DNA of 64,000 nucleotides from Gammaproteobacteria bacterium (GCA_024235095.1 JACKNC010000001.1:1339501-1403500); one strand, 5' to 3'; counted from the stretch's first letter, positions 48,371-58,772 are shown. The notes: generated by a model from the sequence alone, not told the origin. Program-made: numbers and translations.

Positions 48371-50881
48371 TTAAACGAGCGGCAACTCCGGCAACGGTTG
48401 CAGTTTCCAGATTTCCGCGTTGTACTCGCGCATGGTGCGATCGGTGGAGAATTTGCCGCTGCACGCGGTGTTGAGAATACTCATCTTCGCCCATTTCTCC
48501 TGGTCCTGATAGGCCAGGGCGGCCTGATTCTGAGCGTCAATGAAGGCGCGAAAATCGGCAATGGTCAACCACGGATCGTGCGGGCTGGTCAGCGTGTGCA
48601 GGATCGGATCGAAGATGCCCTGCTCGAACTGATTGAAGTGATGGCTCTCCAGCAAATGCATGACCCGAGCGATATCAGAATCGCCATGGATGATCCCGAC
48701 CGGATTGTAGTCCCGCCGCTGTTCTTCCACCTGTTGCGCGGTGAGACCGAACAGGAAGAAGCTATCGTCGCCGACTTCCTCGCGGATTTCGATATTGGCG
48801 CCGTCCAGCGTGCCAATCGTGACCGCGCCATTCATCATGAACTTCATGTTGCCAGTGCCTGACGCTTCCTTGCCGGCAGTGGAAATTTGCTCGGACAGAT
48901 CGGTGCCGGGGCAGATGACTTCCATCGCCGTCACCCGGTAGTTGGGCAGGAAAGCGATCTTCAACTTGTCGCCGACTTCCACATCATTGTTGATCACCTT
49001 GGCGACGTTATTGGTCAGCTTGATGATCTGCTTGGCCATGTAATAGCCCGGTGCCGCCTTGCCGCCAATCAGTACGCAACGCGGCGTCCAGTTGGCGGCG
49101 TCGCCACGCTTGATGCGGTCATAAAGATGAATGACGTGCAGGATATTCAGCAATTGGCGCTTGTATTCATGCATGCGCTTGACTTGCACGTCGAACATGG
49201 CTTTGGTGTTGAAAACCACGCCGCTATCCGCCTCGACCAGGCTGGCCAGGCGGACCTTGTTTTCCTGCTTGACCGCCCGCCAGCGCGCCCGGAACTTGGC
49301 GTCGTCGGCGTAGGGAATCAGCTTGCGCAGTTCGTCCAGATTCGTGACCCAGCCGGGACCGATGGTTTCAGTCACCAGCTTGTTCAAACCGGGGTTACAG
49401 CCGGCCATCCACCGACGCTGGGTCACGCCGTTGGTTTTGTTATTGAACTTCTCCGGCCACATTTCATAGAAGTCGTGGAACAGTCCTTTCTGGAGCAGAT
49501 CCGAGTGCAGCGCAGCGACGCCATTGACCGAGAAGCTGCCGACGATGGCCAGATAGGCCATGCGCACCTGCTGCTCGTAGCCTTCTTCGATCAACGACAT
49601 GCGGGCCTGACGATCCATGTCGCCGGGCCAATGAGTAGCGACTTGGGCGAGGAACCGGGCATTGATCTCGTAGATAATATCCAGCAGGCGGGGCAGCAGT
49701 TGCCGGAAAAGCCGCACTGACCAGCGCTCCAGCGCTTCCGGCAGCAGCGTATGGTTGGTGTAAGCCATGACATTGCTGGTGATTTTCCAGGATTCGTCCC
49801 AACCGATGCCATGCTCATCCATGAGCAACCGCATTAACTCGGCTACCGCGATGGTCGGATGGGTGTCGTTCAATTGGAAGCAGTTTTTGGCGGCGAACTC
49901 GCTGAAATCCTCGCCGTGGATGCGCGTCCACTGCCGAAGGACATCTTGCAGGCTGGCTGAAGCGAGGAAGTATTGCTGGCGCAACCGCAATTCCTTGCCA
50001 TTCTCGGTGGCGTCATTGGGGTAAAGCACCATGGTGATGTTTTCCGCCATGTTCTTGGCGCCCACCGCCTGGTCATAGCTTCCCGCGTTGAAATCTTCCA
50101 GATCGAACTCGTCAGTGGCCTTCGCGCCCCACAGGCGCAGAGTGTTGACCGCGCCATTGCGATAGCCGGGGATCGGGAGATCGTAAGGCACCGCCAGTAC
50201 GTCATAGGTATCCAGCCAGCGCCAGCCCATATCGCCGTTGGCCTTGAGATAGCCCTCGGTGCGTCCGCCGAATTTGATGCGCTGCGCATATTCGGGCCGC
50301 TCCAGATCCCACAGGTTGCCGCTGCGCAGCCAGTGATCCGGCTCCTCGACCTGATAGCCGTTTTCGATCCTCTGCCGGAACATGCCGTAAGCGTAGCGGA
50401 TGCCGTAACCGACGACTGGCAGCCGCAGCGTGGCACAACTGTCCATGAAGCAGGCGGCCAGGCGACCGAGACCGCCATTGCCCAAACCAGCGTCATTTTC
50501 GCATTCAGCCAGTTCTTCCATGCTCAGGCCCAACTCGTTCAAAGCCTTGTGAACTGGTTCGTCCACGCCAAGATTCAGCATGGCGTTGCTCAGCGCCCGC
50601 CCCATCAGAAATTCCATGGACAGGTAATAGGCCCGGCGTACGCCGCCATCTTCCTCGTAGGCATAGCGCGTGTTCTTCCAGCGCTCCCACAACCGGTCGC
50701 GCAGGGTCAATACCAGCGCTTCGTACATATAGTGCGCGTAATGGGTGTGCCGGTCACGGCCCAGGGTATGGCTGAAATAGCGCCGGAAATCGGAGGCGAT
50801 GCTCTTAGCGTCCATGCCCAGGGGGGGAAGTTCCGTCAGCCAGGAGGCTGGAGTGCTCTTTTCCAGGATTTTAATCGACAT
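48371..50881 (-). CDS. glgP: Glycogen/alpha-glucan phosphorylase
   Basis: Releases glucose 1-phosphate from glycogen by phosphorolysis, 836 residues as expected. The pyridoxal-phosphate site is EASGTGNMKFMMNGAVTIG near residue 670-690. Upstream, ENDAGLGNGGLGRLAACFMD (near 120) and NDTHPTIAVAELMRLL are typical. The N-terminus MSIKILEKSTPASWLTELP is family-like. No other glg gene is in the window. The enzyme suits a glycogen-cycling bacterium. Confidence 0.97.
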   Translation of the reverse strand: MSIKILEKSTPASWLTELPPLGMDAKSIASDFRRYFSHTLGRDRHTHYAHYMYEALVLTLRDRLWERWKNTRYAYEEDGGVRRAYYLSMEFLMGRALSNAMLNLGVDEPVHKALNELGLSMEELAECENDAGLGNGGLGRLAACFMDSCATLRLPVVGYGIRYAYGMFRQRIENGYQVEEPDHWLRSGNLWDLERPEYAQRIKFGGRTEGYLKANGDMGWRWLDTYDVLAVPYDLPIPGYRNGAVNTLRLWGAKATDEFDLEDFNAGSYDQAVGAKNMAENITMVLYPNDATENGKELRLRQQYFLASASLQDVLRQWTRIHGEDFSEFAAKNCFQLNDTHPTIAVAELMRLLMDEHGIGWDESWKITSNVMAYTNHTLLPEALERWSVRLFRQLLPRLLDIIYEINARFLAQVATHWPGDMDRQARMSLIEEGYEQQVRMAYLAIVGSFSVNGVAALHSDLLQKGLFHDFYEMWPEKFNNKTNGVTQRRWMAGCNPGLNKLVTETIGPGWVTNLDELRKLIPYADDAKFRARWRAVKQENKVRLASLVEADSGVVFNTKAMFDVQVKRMHEYKRQLLNILHVIHLYDRIKRGDAANWTPRCVLIGGKAAPGYYMAKQIIKLTNNVAKVINNDVEVGDKLKIAFLPNYRVTAMEVICPGTDLSEQISTAGKEASGTGNMKFMMNGAVTIGTLDGANIEIREEVGDDSFFLFGLTAQQVEEQRRDYNPVGIIHGDSDIARVMHLLESHHFNQFEQGIFDPILHTLTSPHDPWLTIADFRAFIDAQNQAALAYQDQEKWAKMSILNTACSGKFSTDRTMREYNAEIWKLQPLPELPLV

Positions 50882-51008
50882 AAGATAAGGTCCGTTTCTG
50901 GTGGCTTTGAAAAAGGAAAATGCCTGACATCGTAAACAACGATAGTCGGGGGATCGCCAAATTCAAGTGGCAAACGGAGATCGCTAGGATTCAATGAGTC
51001 GAAATGAC

Positions 51009-51335
51009 TCAATGCGTCCACCCGAGACAGCAGGCCGCCTGCTCCCGAGTGTAGAAACAGCCACAATGGACAAAACCGGCGATTACGCTGGCTTTGACCG
51101 CGGCGACCCGACCGGTCGGATCGCGGGCAAGCACCAGATGATCGGGTAATCCATCAAGCGCATGGAAGGGCGCGGGGCGGCCGTCCGCCCAGCAGGAGAG
51201 GTAAACCTCGCCGGTGTCCTGATCCAGAAACCCAGGCCGGAAACCACTCTGTCGATTTTCCTGACTGACGCCGCCGGTGCCGGCGAAAAATCGGTTATCG
51301 GCGGCAAGTGTGTGCAAAGAGAGCGTCTGCGCCAT
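51009..51335 (-). CDS. Conserved hypothetical protein, 108 residues
   Basis: Small soluble protein: MAQTLSLHTLAADNRFFAGT, then FRPGFLDQDTGEVYLSCWAD, and a Cys-rich end (HCGCFYTREQAACCLGW). A GAGGA site lies 9 nt before the ATG. I have a general sense that similar GFRPGFLD...TGEVYLS proteins occur in proteobacterial accessory regions but cannot name a family. The four Cys in the tail could bind metal. Confidence 0.6.
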   Translation of the reverse strand: MAQTLSLHTLAADNRFFAGTGGVSQENRQSGFRPGFLDQDTGEVYLSCWADGRPAPFHALDGLPDHLVLARDPTGRVAAVKASVIAGFVHCGCFYTREQAACCLGWTH

Positions 51336-51517
51336 AGTTGATGTCCTCGCGTTCGGGTGAATGAGGAGGTTGCGACGCCTATTTCCGTAAAATTTTCGTG
51401 GCTTAAAAACTACTAAAGCAATTTTTTGCCAAAACGAAACGGATTTGTTGTATTTTTAGTCTAGGCACTTCGAATCCATGAAGCAAGCGGCGCGGCAAAA
51501 AATTTACGTAGAGTGAA

Positions 51518-52597
51518 ATGACCTGTAATTCGCATGTCTATCTGGCTCTGTCCGGGCATGGTTTCGGCCACCTGGCGCAAATTGCGCCGGTGCTGAATGA
51601 ATGGCGACGGCGTTTCCCGGCAGGACGGCTGACCGTGCAAAGCGCATTGCCGGAAGCCGTATTGCGTAGCCGGATTAGTGGAGAATTCACAGTCGTTTGG
51701 GGCGTGGCGGACTTTGGCATGGTGATGGTCGATGCGCTGGAAGCCAAGGTTGCGGAAAGCCTGGCGGCCTATCGCGCATTCCATGCCGACTGGGACGCAC
51801 GGCTAGCTTGGCAGGAACAGCTCCTGCGCGCTGCCGCCCCGAATGTGTTGCTGGCCGACATTCCCTATCTGAGCCTGGCCGCAGCGGCTCGACTGCACAT
51901 CCCGGCGCTGGCGTTGTGCTCGCTCAACTGGGCGGATATTCTCGCCGGGTATGGCCGCCACGCAACGGATTTACAGGAATTGCGCGCGCCCATGCTGGCC
52001 GCCTACAACAGCGCAGTAGCTTTTCTGCAGCCGGCGCCGTCCATGCCCATGCCTGAATTGAGGAACACGCAACCCATTGGCCCCATTGCCGCACCGGGTC
52101 AGGATCGACGGATGGAAATTAACCAGCGGCTCGGTTTGCGTGGGAACGAGACACTGATGCTCATGGGGCTGGGAGGGGTCGACACGCGTCCGCCGCTCGA
52201 AGCATGGCCGCAACTACCGGGGGTGTGCTGGCTGACGCCGCCGGCCTGCAATGCAGCGCGACCGGATATGTTCGATTGGTCAGTGCTGGCTGATTTGAGC
52301 ATGGTGGATCTGATCTGCTCCTGTGATGTGTTGTTTACCAAACCTGGCTATGGCACGTTCACCGAGGCGGTTTGCAACGGAGTGCGGGTGCTTTATGTCG
52401 CACGGGACGACTGGCCAGAGGAACCGTGGTTAAGCCGCTGGTTGCAGGAACATGGCAATGGGGTCAAGATCAGCCGCCAGCAACTGGCGACGGGTGAACT
52501 GGCTGAATCTTTAGGAGAATTATTGGCGCAACCCCGCCGGCCATGTTTGGCACCGACCGGTATTGACGAAGCAGTAGACTGGCTGGAAACGCTATGA
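51518..52597 (+). CDS. GT-B fold glycosyltransferase, MurG/MGT-like
   Basis: A 359-residue protein with the N-terminal glycine-rich start HVYLALSGHGFGHLAQIAPV (residues 6-25) of GT28/MGT glycosyltransferases. A C-terminal donor-binding motif CDVLFTKPGYGTFTEAVCNG lies around residue 270. Donor and acceptor sugars cannot be told. It is divergent from the 108-residue hypothetical gene and lies upstream of argG with a 197-bp gap. Confidence 0.75.
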   Translation: MTCNSHVYLALSGHGFGHLAQIAPVLNEWRRRFPAGRLTVQSALPEAVLRSRISGEFTVVWGVADFGMVMVDALEAKVAESLAAYRAFHADWDARLAWQEQLLRAAAPNVLLADIPYLSLAAAARLHIPALALCSLNWADILAGYGRHATDLQELRAPMLAAYNSAVAFLQPAPSMPMPELRNTQPIGPIAAPGQDRRMEINQRLGLRGNETLMLMGLGGVDTRPPLEAWPQLPGVCWLTPPACNAARPDMFDWSVLADLSMVDLICSCDVLFTKPGYGTFTEAVCNGVRVLYVARDDWPEEPWLSRWLQEHGNGVKISRQQLATGELAESLGELLAQPRRPCLAPTGIDEAVDWLETL

Positions 52598-52741
52598 CGC
52601 TTAACTGGAGCGCCGGTGCTGATTCAAGTCAGATGAAGAGAGACATTGCGGCGATGGCAAAGGTCACCATGATTGTAAAAAAACAACATATTGATAGATA
52701 GTGAATTTATGATGATTGAAGCGATTTTGACCAAAATTACC

Positions 52742-52747
52742 TATAAT
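52742..52747 (+). promoter_or_regulatory. Candidate -10 element of the argG promoter
   Basis: A perfect TATAAT in an AT-rich 100-bp stretch, 47 bp before argG. The best -35-like hexamers, TTGAAG (20-nt spacing) and TTGACC (9-10 nt), have poor spacing, so the call is tentative. No clear ArgR box was found. Confidence 0.35.
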
Positions 52748-52794
52748 TAAAAGATTTATTTGTGCATAACCCCCCTGAAGCGTGAGGAGCTTTA

Positions 52795-54012
52795 ATGTCG
52801 GACGTTAAAAAAGTTGTGTTGGCCTATTCGGGCGGCCTGGATACTTCGGTGATCCTGAAATGGTTGCAGGATGTGTATCAATGCGAAATTGTGACCTTTA
52901 CCGCCGATCTGGGACAGGCTGAGGAAGTGGAGCCGGTGCGACAGAAGGCGTTGCAGTTTGGCATCAAACCGGAAAATATCTTCATCGATGATCTGCGCGA
53001 GGAGTTCGTGCGCGACTTCGTGTTCCCTATGTTCCGGGCCAACGCTATCTATGAAGGCGAGTATCTGCTGGGCACCTCCATCGCCCGGCCCTTGATCGCC
53101 AAACGGCAGATCGACATCGCGGTGCAAACCGGTGCCGATGCCATTTCCCACGGCGCAACCGGCAAGGGCAACGATCAGGTGCGCTTCGAACTTGGAGCCT
53201 ACGCGCTAAAGCCGGATATCAAGATCATCGCGCCCTGGCGGGAATGGAATTTACTGTCACGCGAGAAACTGCTGGCCTATGCGGAAAAACACGGCATTCC
53301 GGTCGAGATGAAGCGCGGAACCCAATCGCCTTACTCGATGGACGCCAATCTACTGCATATCTCCTACGAGGGCGGCGTGCTGGAAGATCCGTGGAACGAG
53401 CCGGATGAAGCAATGTGGCGTTGGTCGGTCTCGCCGGAAAAGGCCCCAGATCAGCCGCGCTCTGTCGAACTCAGCTACCGCAACGGCGACATCGTGGCGA
53501 TTGACGGCGAGGCGCTCAGTCCAGCAGCGGTGCTGACCCGGTTGAATCAATTGGGTGGCGAGCATGGCATTGGTCGGCTGGACATAGTGGAAAACCGCTA
53601 TGTCGGTATGAAATCGCGTGGTTGTTATGAAACTCCCGGTGGGACGATCATGCTCAAGGCTCATCGTGCGATGGAGTCGCTGACCCTGGATCGGGAAGCA
53701 GCGCATTTGAAGGATGAGCTGATGCCGCGTTACGCCAGTCTGGTCTATAACGGCTATTGGTGGAGTCCTGAGCGCAAGTTGTTGCAGACCCTGATTGACG
53801 CTTCGCAGGCACCGGTGAATGGAACGGTGCGGGTCAAGCTGTACAAAGGCAATGTGATTATCGCCGGTCGCCAATCCGATGACAGCCTGTTCGATATGAA
53901 CATCGCCACTTTTGAGGATGACGCCGGCGCTTACGATCAGAAGGATGCCGGAGGTTTCATCAAGCTCAACGCCCTGCGGATGCGGATTGCGGCACTGAAG
54001 GGGCGGCAATGA
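52795..54012 (+). CDS. argG: Argininosuccinate synthase
   Basis: Joins citrulline and aspartate using ATP in arginine synthesis, 405 residues. The N-type ATP pyrophosphatase P-loop is VLAYSGGLDTSVILKWL (residues 8-24). Later GADAISHGATGKGNDQVRFE and PYSMDANLLHISYEGG are conserved. A GAGGAG site precedes the ATG. A strong hairpin follows the stop; argH is not adjacent. Confidence 0.97.
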   Translation: MSDVKKVVLAYSGGLDTSVILKWLQDVYQCEIVTFTADLGQAEEVEPVRQKALQFGIKPENIFIDDLREEFVRDFVFPMFRANAIYEGEYLLGTSIARPLIAKRQIDIAVQTGADAISHGATGKGNDQVRFELGAYALKPDIKIIAPWREWNLLSREKLLAYAEKHGIPVEMKRGTQSPYSMDANLLHISYEGGVLEDPWNEPDEAMWRWSVSPEKAPDQPRSVELSYRNGDIVAIDGEALSPAAVLTRLNQLGGEHGIGRLDIVENRYVGMKSRGCYETPGGTIMLKAHRAMESLTLDREAAHLKDELMPRYASLVYNGYWWSPERKLLQTLIDASQAPVNGTVRVKLYKGNVIIAGRQSDDSLFDMNIATFEDDAGAYDQKDAGGFIKLNALRMRIAALKGRQ

Positions 54013-54029
54013 GCCGTTGAAGGTTATCC

Positions 54030-54061
54030 ATAAGAAAGCCAGCTTGCGCCGGCTTTCTTAT
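54030..54061. terminator. Bidirectional intrinsic terminator between argG and pckG
   Basis: A near-perfect stem of 11 bp (ATAAGAAAGCC and GGCTTTCTTAT) around a 10-nt GC-rich loop region, whose outer arms give A-rich and T-rich tails on both strands. It lies 17 nt after the argG stop and 17 nt from the convergent pckG stop. Confidence 0.85.
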
Positions 54062-54078
54062 TCAATGCCTGAAAAGAA

Positions 54079-55929
54079 TCAGGCCGCCGTTACCGACTTC
54101 AACTCCCAGGTATCCGGGGTACGGTTGAGGCGCGAAATCAACCGATCACGTTCCAGTTCCATCTCGGGCGGCAGATGCTCGCCGACCTTGGTGAACCAGT
54201 CTTCTTGATCCACCACTTCCTGACGGGCCAATTCGCGGTTGATCGCCATAATTTCGTAGAACTTCTCTTTCGGGAAGTCCTCGAGACCGGTCCAGTTGAG
54301 TTCCTCATAGCTGGGCACCCAGCCAAGCGGGCTTTCGATACCCAGGCCGCGTCCGCGCACGCGATCGACAATCCACTTCAACACCCGCATATTATCGCCA
54401 AAGCCCGGCCAAATGAACTTGCCGTTCTCGTCCTTGCGGAACCAGTTGACGCGGAAGATACGCGGCGGGGTAGCGACATTGTTACGCCCAATCTTCAGCC
54501 AGTGCTTCCAGTAATCGCCCACGTTGTAGCCGCAGAACGGCAGCATAGCCATCGGATCGCGGCGCATGGCGGCCTGACCGACCGCAGCGGCGGTGGCTTC
54601 CGAACCCATCGTAGCCGCCAAATAGACGCCGTGATCCCAGTCGTAGGATTGGAAGACCAGCGGGAAGTTCTTGCTGACGCGACCGCCGAAGATCATGGCG
54701 CTAATCGGCACGCCTTCAGGATTCTCCCAACCGGGGTCAATCGATGGACACTGACCGGCAGGAGCGGTGAAGCGGGAGTTCGGATGGGAAGAAGGACGAC
54801 CGCAATCCGGGGTCCACTCTTTGCCGGTCCAGTCGATCAGGTGCGCTGGCGGCTCCTTGGTCATGCCTTCCCACCACACATCGCCGTCATCGGTCAGCGC
54901 GACGTTGGTGAAGATGCAGTTGGAATGCAGGGTCAGCATGGCGTTCGGGTTGGATGACATGGACGTACCGGGGGCAACGCCGAAGAAGCCTGATTCGGGA
55001 TTAATCGCGTAGAACTTGCCGTTTTTGGGCTTGATCCAGGCAATATCATCGCCGATGGTGGTAACCTTCCAGCCCTCGAAGCCTTTCTCCGGCGGGATCA
55101 GCATAGCAAAGTTGGTCTTGCCGCAAGCGCTGGGGAACGCCGCCGCGACGTAGGTCTTCTCGCCTTCCGGAGATTCCACGCCCAGGATCAGCATGTGCTC
55201 GGCCAGCCAGCCTTCGTCGCGAGCCATGACTGAGGCGATGCGCAGCGCAAAGCACTTCTTGCCGAGCAGGGCGTTGCCGCCGTAACCGCTGCCGAACGAC
55301 CAGATTTCGCGGGTGTCCGGGAAGTGCGAGATGTACTTGGTGTCGTTGCAGGGCCAGGGTACGTCCTTTTCGCCCGGCGCCAGCGGTTTGCCCACCGAAT
55401 GCAGGCAGGGCACAAATTCGCTGTCGCCCAGGATGTCCAGCACTTTTTGACCCATGCGGGTCATGAGGCGCATGTTGACCACGACATAGGGCGAATCGGT
55501 GATTTCCACGCCGATATGGGCGATGTCGGAACCCAGCGGACCCATGCTGAACGGGATGACGTACAGCGTCCGCCCCTTCATGCAACCGTCAAACAGACCG
55601 GTCAGGGTGGCGCGCATTTTATCCGGGGCCATCCAGTTGTTGGTCGAACCCGCTTCTTCCTTGGTCTTGGAGCAGATAAAGGTGCGGTCTTCGACCCGCG
55701 CCACATCGCCGGGATCGGAGCGGCACAGGAAGCTGTTGGGGCGTTTAGCGGGATTGAGGCGAATAAAAGTGCCGCTCTCGATCATCAATTCGCAAAGCCG
55801 GTCATTTTCTTCCTGCGAGCCATCGCACCATTCAATCTTGTCGGGCTTGCACAGGGCTGCGATTTCGTCGACCCAGCCTAACAACTTGGCGTTGCGGGTG
55901 CGGGTTGCGCCGTCATGAGTGATTGCCAT
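54079..55929 (-). CDS. pckG: Phosphoenolpyruvate carboxykinase (GTP)
   Basis: Converts oxaloacetate and GTP to PEP and CO2, 616 residues. The ATG at 55929 (MAITHDGATRTRNAKLLGWV) follows AGAGGGG. Motifs: the kinase-1 P-loop AAFPSACGKTNFAM (near 265-278), the kinase-2 region TIGDDIAWI, and FGGRVSKNFPLV. The GTP form is less common in enteric bacteria, which use the ATP form. Together with ppc it gives control of the PEP-oxaloacetate node. Confidence 0.97.
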   Translation of the reverse strand: MAITHDGATRTRNAKLLGWVDEIAALCKPDKIEWCDGSQEENDRLCELMIESGTFIRLNPAKRPNSFLCRSDPGDVARVEDRTFICSKTKEEAGSTNNWMAPDKMRATLTGLFDGCMKGRTLYVIPFSMGPLGSDIAHIGVEITDSPYVVVNMRLMTRMGQKVLDILGDSEFVPCLHSVGKPLAPGEKDVPWPCNDTKYISHFPDTREIWSFGSGYGGNALLGKKCFALRIASVMARDEGWLAEHMLILGVESPEGEKTYVAAAFPSACGKTNFAMLIPPEKGFEGWKVTTIGDDIAWIKPKNGKFYAINPESGFFGVAPGTSMSSNPNAMLTLHSNCIFTNVALTDDGDVWWEGMTKEPPAHLIDWTGKEWTPDCGRPSSHPNSRFTAPAGQCPSIDPGWENPEGVPISAMIFGGRVSKNFPLVFQSYDWDHGVYLAATMGSEATAAAVGQAAMRRDPMAMLPFCGYNVGDYWKHWLKIGRNNVATPPRIFRVNWFRKDENGKFIWPGFGDNMRVLKWIVDRVRGRGLGIESPLGWVPSYEELNWTGLEDFPKEKFYEIMAINRELARQEVVDQEDWFTKVGEHLPPEMELERDRLISRLNRTPDTWELKSVTAA

Positions 55930-56141
55930 CGATAAAATCCCCTCTGATGTTAGGTGATTCGGGTTGAAGAGCCTCTGGACGGGAGTCATTCACTCGCGCC
56001 CAAGGAGGAGTGTGATTGGAAACATTCCTCGTGGGAATGATCTTACCATTGAGATGTGAGGTTATCATTAAGCGATTCGGGTTACCACTAGGATTAAAGG
56101 GTTACCAGGGTGGAAATCGGCGGTTCATGGAGCGAATGCTC

Positions 56142-56160
56142 CCCAGGGCAATGCCCTGGG
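56142..56160. terminator. Hairpin downstream of acnB
   Basis: Perfect 8-bp arms CCCAGGGC and GCCCTGGG with an AAT loop, about 20 nt beyond the acnB stop. It lies in the 251-bp gap that also holds the pckG upstream region. There is no T-run, so it is a weak terminator or an mRNA-stabilising stem. Confidence 0.45.
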
Positions 56161-56180
56161 ATGCTCTCATTCTTACTGCA

Positions 56181-58772
56181 TCAAGCGGCCAGTTTGACCT
56201 TCTCGGCCACTTCGCGATATTCCGGTGTCTGATCGAAATTCAGATAGCGGTAGATTTCGGCGCCCTTGGCTCCAATTTCACCCATGTACTTCATATATTC
56301 GTCAAAGGTCGGAATTTTACCCAGCAATGCGCAGACCGCCGCCAGCTCTGCGGAACTCAGATAGACGTTGGCGCCCTTGCCCAAGCGGTTGGGGAAGTTG
56401 CGGGTCGAGGTGGACACCACGGTTGCGCCGTCCGCCACTCGCGCCTGGTTGCCCATGCACAGCGAGCAACCCGGCATTTCCATCCGCGCTCCGGCTGCGC
56501 CATAGATCGCGTAATAGCCTTCCTCGCTGAGTTGGTGCGCATCCATCTTGGTCGGCGGGGAAATCCACAACCGGGTCGGGATGTTGGCCTGACCGCTGAG
56601 CACCTTGCCCGCCGCGCGATAATGACCGATATTGGTCATGCACGATCCGATGAACACCTCGTCGATCTTGTCGCCGGCCACGTCAGCCAGCGTCTTGACA
56701 TCGTCCGGGTCATTGGGACAGGCCAGCAGCGGCTCCTTGATCTGATCAATGTCGATGTCGATGATCGCCGCGTATTCGGCGTCGGCGTCCGGCTCCATTA
56801 ACGTCGGATTAGCCAGCCAATCTTCCATACCCTTGATGCGCCGCTCCAGGGACTTGGCGTCTTGATAGCCGTTTGCGATCATCCACCTGAGCAGGGTAAT
56901 GTTGCTGTTCAGGTACTCGATGATTGGCTCTTTGTTCAGCCGCACCGTGCAACCGGCGGCGGAGCGTTCCGCCGAGGCGTCGGACAACTCGAACGCCTGT
57001 TCCACTTTCAGATCGGGCAAACCCTCGATTTCCAGAATGCGGCCTGAGAAGATGTTTTTCTTGCCTTCCTTCGCCACGGTCAGCAGCCCCGCCTGTATCG
57101 CCGCGTAGGGGATGGCGTTGACCAGGTCGCGCAGGGTCACGCCGGGTTGCAGCTTGCCCTTGAAGCGCACCAGCACCGATTCCGGCATGTCCAGCGGCAT
57201 GGAGCCGGTGGCAGCGGCAAAGGCGACCAGGCCGGAACCTGCGGGGAAGCTAATGCCAATCGGGAAGCGGGTATGCGAGTCGCCGCCGGTGCCCACCGTG
57301 TCAGGTAGCAACATCCGGTTCAGCCAACTGTGGATGATGCCGTCGCCGGGACGCAGCGCGACGCCGCCGCGACTGGAAATAAAGTCAGGCAGAGTGTGAT
57401 GGGTTTGCACATCGACCGGCTTCGGATAGGCGGCGGTGTGGCAGAACGATTGCATGACCAAGTCCGCTGAGAAGCCCAGGCAGGCCAGGTCTTTCAACTC
57501 GTCGCGGGTCATCGGGCCGGTGGTGTCCTGGGAACCCACCGTGGTCATCTTGGGTTCGCAATAGGTGCCGGGGCGCACGCCCGCGACGCCGCACGCCTTA
57601 CCCACCATCTTCTGCGCCAGCGTAAAGCCTTTGCCCGAATCCGACGCCGGAACCGGACGCCGGAAAACCTTGGAAGGCTCCATATCCTGCACTTCGCGCG
57701 CCCAGTCGGTCAGGCCGCGACCGATAATCAGGTTAATGCGCCCGCCCGCCTGCACTTCGTCCAGCAACACATCGGATTTGAAGCTGAAGCGGCTGAGTTC
57801 AGCGCCGGAGTCATGATTTTTGACGACGCCTTGATAGGGGTAGATGTCGATGACATCGCCCATGTGCATCTTGGTCACATCGCAATCAGTGATCGGCAAT
57901 GCGCCCGCATCTTCTTGAGTGTTAAAGAAGATCGGCGCGATCTTGCCGCCCAGGCAGTAGCCGCCATAGCGCTTGTTGGGGACGTAGGGAATATCCTCGC
58001 CGGTCCACCACAGTACGGAATTAGTCGCCGACTTGCGGCTGGAGCCGGTGCCGACCACATCGCCCACGTAGGCTACGGGATGACCCTTGGTCTTGAGCGA
58101 CTCGATCAGTTTCAGCGGGCCAAGCTTGCCGGGTTCATCGGGTTCGATGCCGGGGCGAGCCATTTTCAGCATAGCCAGGCCGTGCAACGGAATGTCGGGG
58201 CGGCTCCAGGCGTCCGGGGCGGGCGACAGATCGTCAGTATTAGTTTCGCCAGTGACCTTAAACACCGTAACCGTCACTTGCTCCGGCACCTTGGGGCGGC
58301 TGGTGAACCACTCGGCTTCGGCCCAGGACTGCATGATTTGCTTCGCGTAATCATTGCCAGCATCGGCTTTTTCCTTGACACCGTGCCGATAATCAAACAT
58401 CAGCAGGGTATGCGACAACGCCTTGGCGGCGGCTGGGGCGCATTCCGCATCGTCAAGCAGGTCAATCAGCGGCTGGATGTTATAGCCGCCCAGCATGGTG
58501 CCGAGTAACTCGGTCGCGCGAATCCGGGAGATCAGCGGCGATTGGGCCTCGCCCTTGGCCACGGCGGCCAGGAAGGCGGCTTTGACGTAGGCAGCCTGAT
58601 CGACGCCCGCCGGTACGCGGTGGGTCATCAATTCCAGCAGGAAATCTTCTTCGCCTTTCGGTGGGTTCTTGAGCAGCTCGACCAGGTCGGCAGTCTGCTG
58701 GGCGCTCAGCGGGAGCGCGGGAATGCCCATGGCGGCGCGTTCGGCGGCTTGTTGGCGGTAGGTATCGAGCAC
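56181..58772 (-). CDS. acnB: Aconitate hydratase B (bifunctional 2-methylisocitrate dehydratase)
   Basis: TCA-cycle aconitase with an Fe-S cluster, 863 residues. It has the N-terminal HEAT-like domain (MLDTYRQQAAERAAMGIPAL onward), the swivel domain near 170-370 and the catalytic part. Cluster cysteines are visible in SCMTNIGHYRA near 704 and GCSLCMGNQARV near 767-770. The start is GTG with AAAGGGG 8 nt upstream. AcnB can also bind mRNA when it loses its cluster, as known in E. coli. Confidence 0.97.
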   Translation of the reverse strand: MLDTYRQQAAERAAMGIPALPLSAQQTADLVELLKNPPKGEEDFLLELMTHRVPAGVDQAAYVKAAFLAAVAKGEAQSPLISRIRATELLGTMLGGYNIQPLIDLLDDAECAPAAAKALSHTLLMFDYRHGVKEKADAGNDYAKQIMQSWAEAEWFTSRPKVPEQVTVTVFKVTGETNTDDLSPAPDAWSRPDIPLHGLAMLKMARPGIEPDEPGKLGPLKLIESLKTKGHPVAYVGDVVGTGSSRKSATNSVLWWTGEDIPYVPNKRYGGYCLGGKIAPIFFNTQEDAGALPITDCDVTKMHMGDVIDIYPYQGVVKNHDSGAELSRFSFKSDVLLDEVQAGGRINLIIGRGLTDWAREVQDMEPSKVFRRPVPASDSGKGFTLAQKMVGKACGVAGVRPGTYCEPKMTTVGSQDTTGPMTRDELKDLACLGFSADLVMQSFCHTAAYPKPVDVQTHHTLPDFISSRGGVALRPGDGIIHSWLNRMLLPDTVGTGGDSHTRFPIGISFPAGSGLVAFAAATGSMPLDMPESVLVRFKGKLQPGVTLRDLVNAIPYAAIQAGLLTVAKEGKKNIFSGRILEIEGLPDLKVEQAFELSDASAERSAAGCTVRLNKEPIIEYLNSNITLLRWMIANGYQDAKSLERRIKGMEDWLANPTLMEPDADAEYAAIIDIDIDQIKEPLLACPNDPDDVKTLADVAGDKIDEVFIGSCMTNIGHYRAAGKVLSGQANIPTRLWISPPTKMDAHQLSEEGYYAIYGAAGARMEMPGCSLCMGNQARVADGATVVSTSTRNFPNRLGKGANVYLSSAELAAVCALLGKIPTFDEYMKYMGEIGAKGAEIYRYLNFDQTPEYREVAEKVKLAA

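Noticed and set aside
49973..50935. 320-residue open frame antisense to glgP
   Set aside because: Entirely opposite a clear glycogen phosphorylase, with no ribosome-binding site or domain.
52726..52747. TTGACC...TATAAT as a complete argG promoter
   Set aside because: The two hexamers are only 9-10 nt apart, so they cannot form one sigma-70 promoter. Only the -10 was kept as a candidate.
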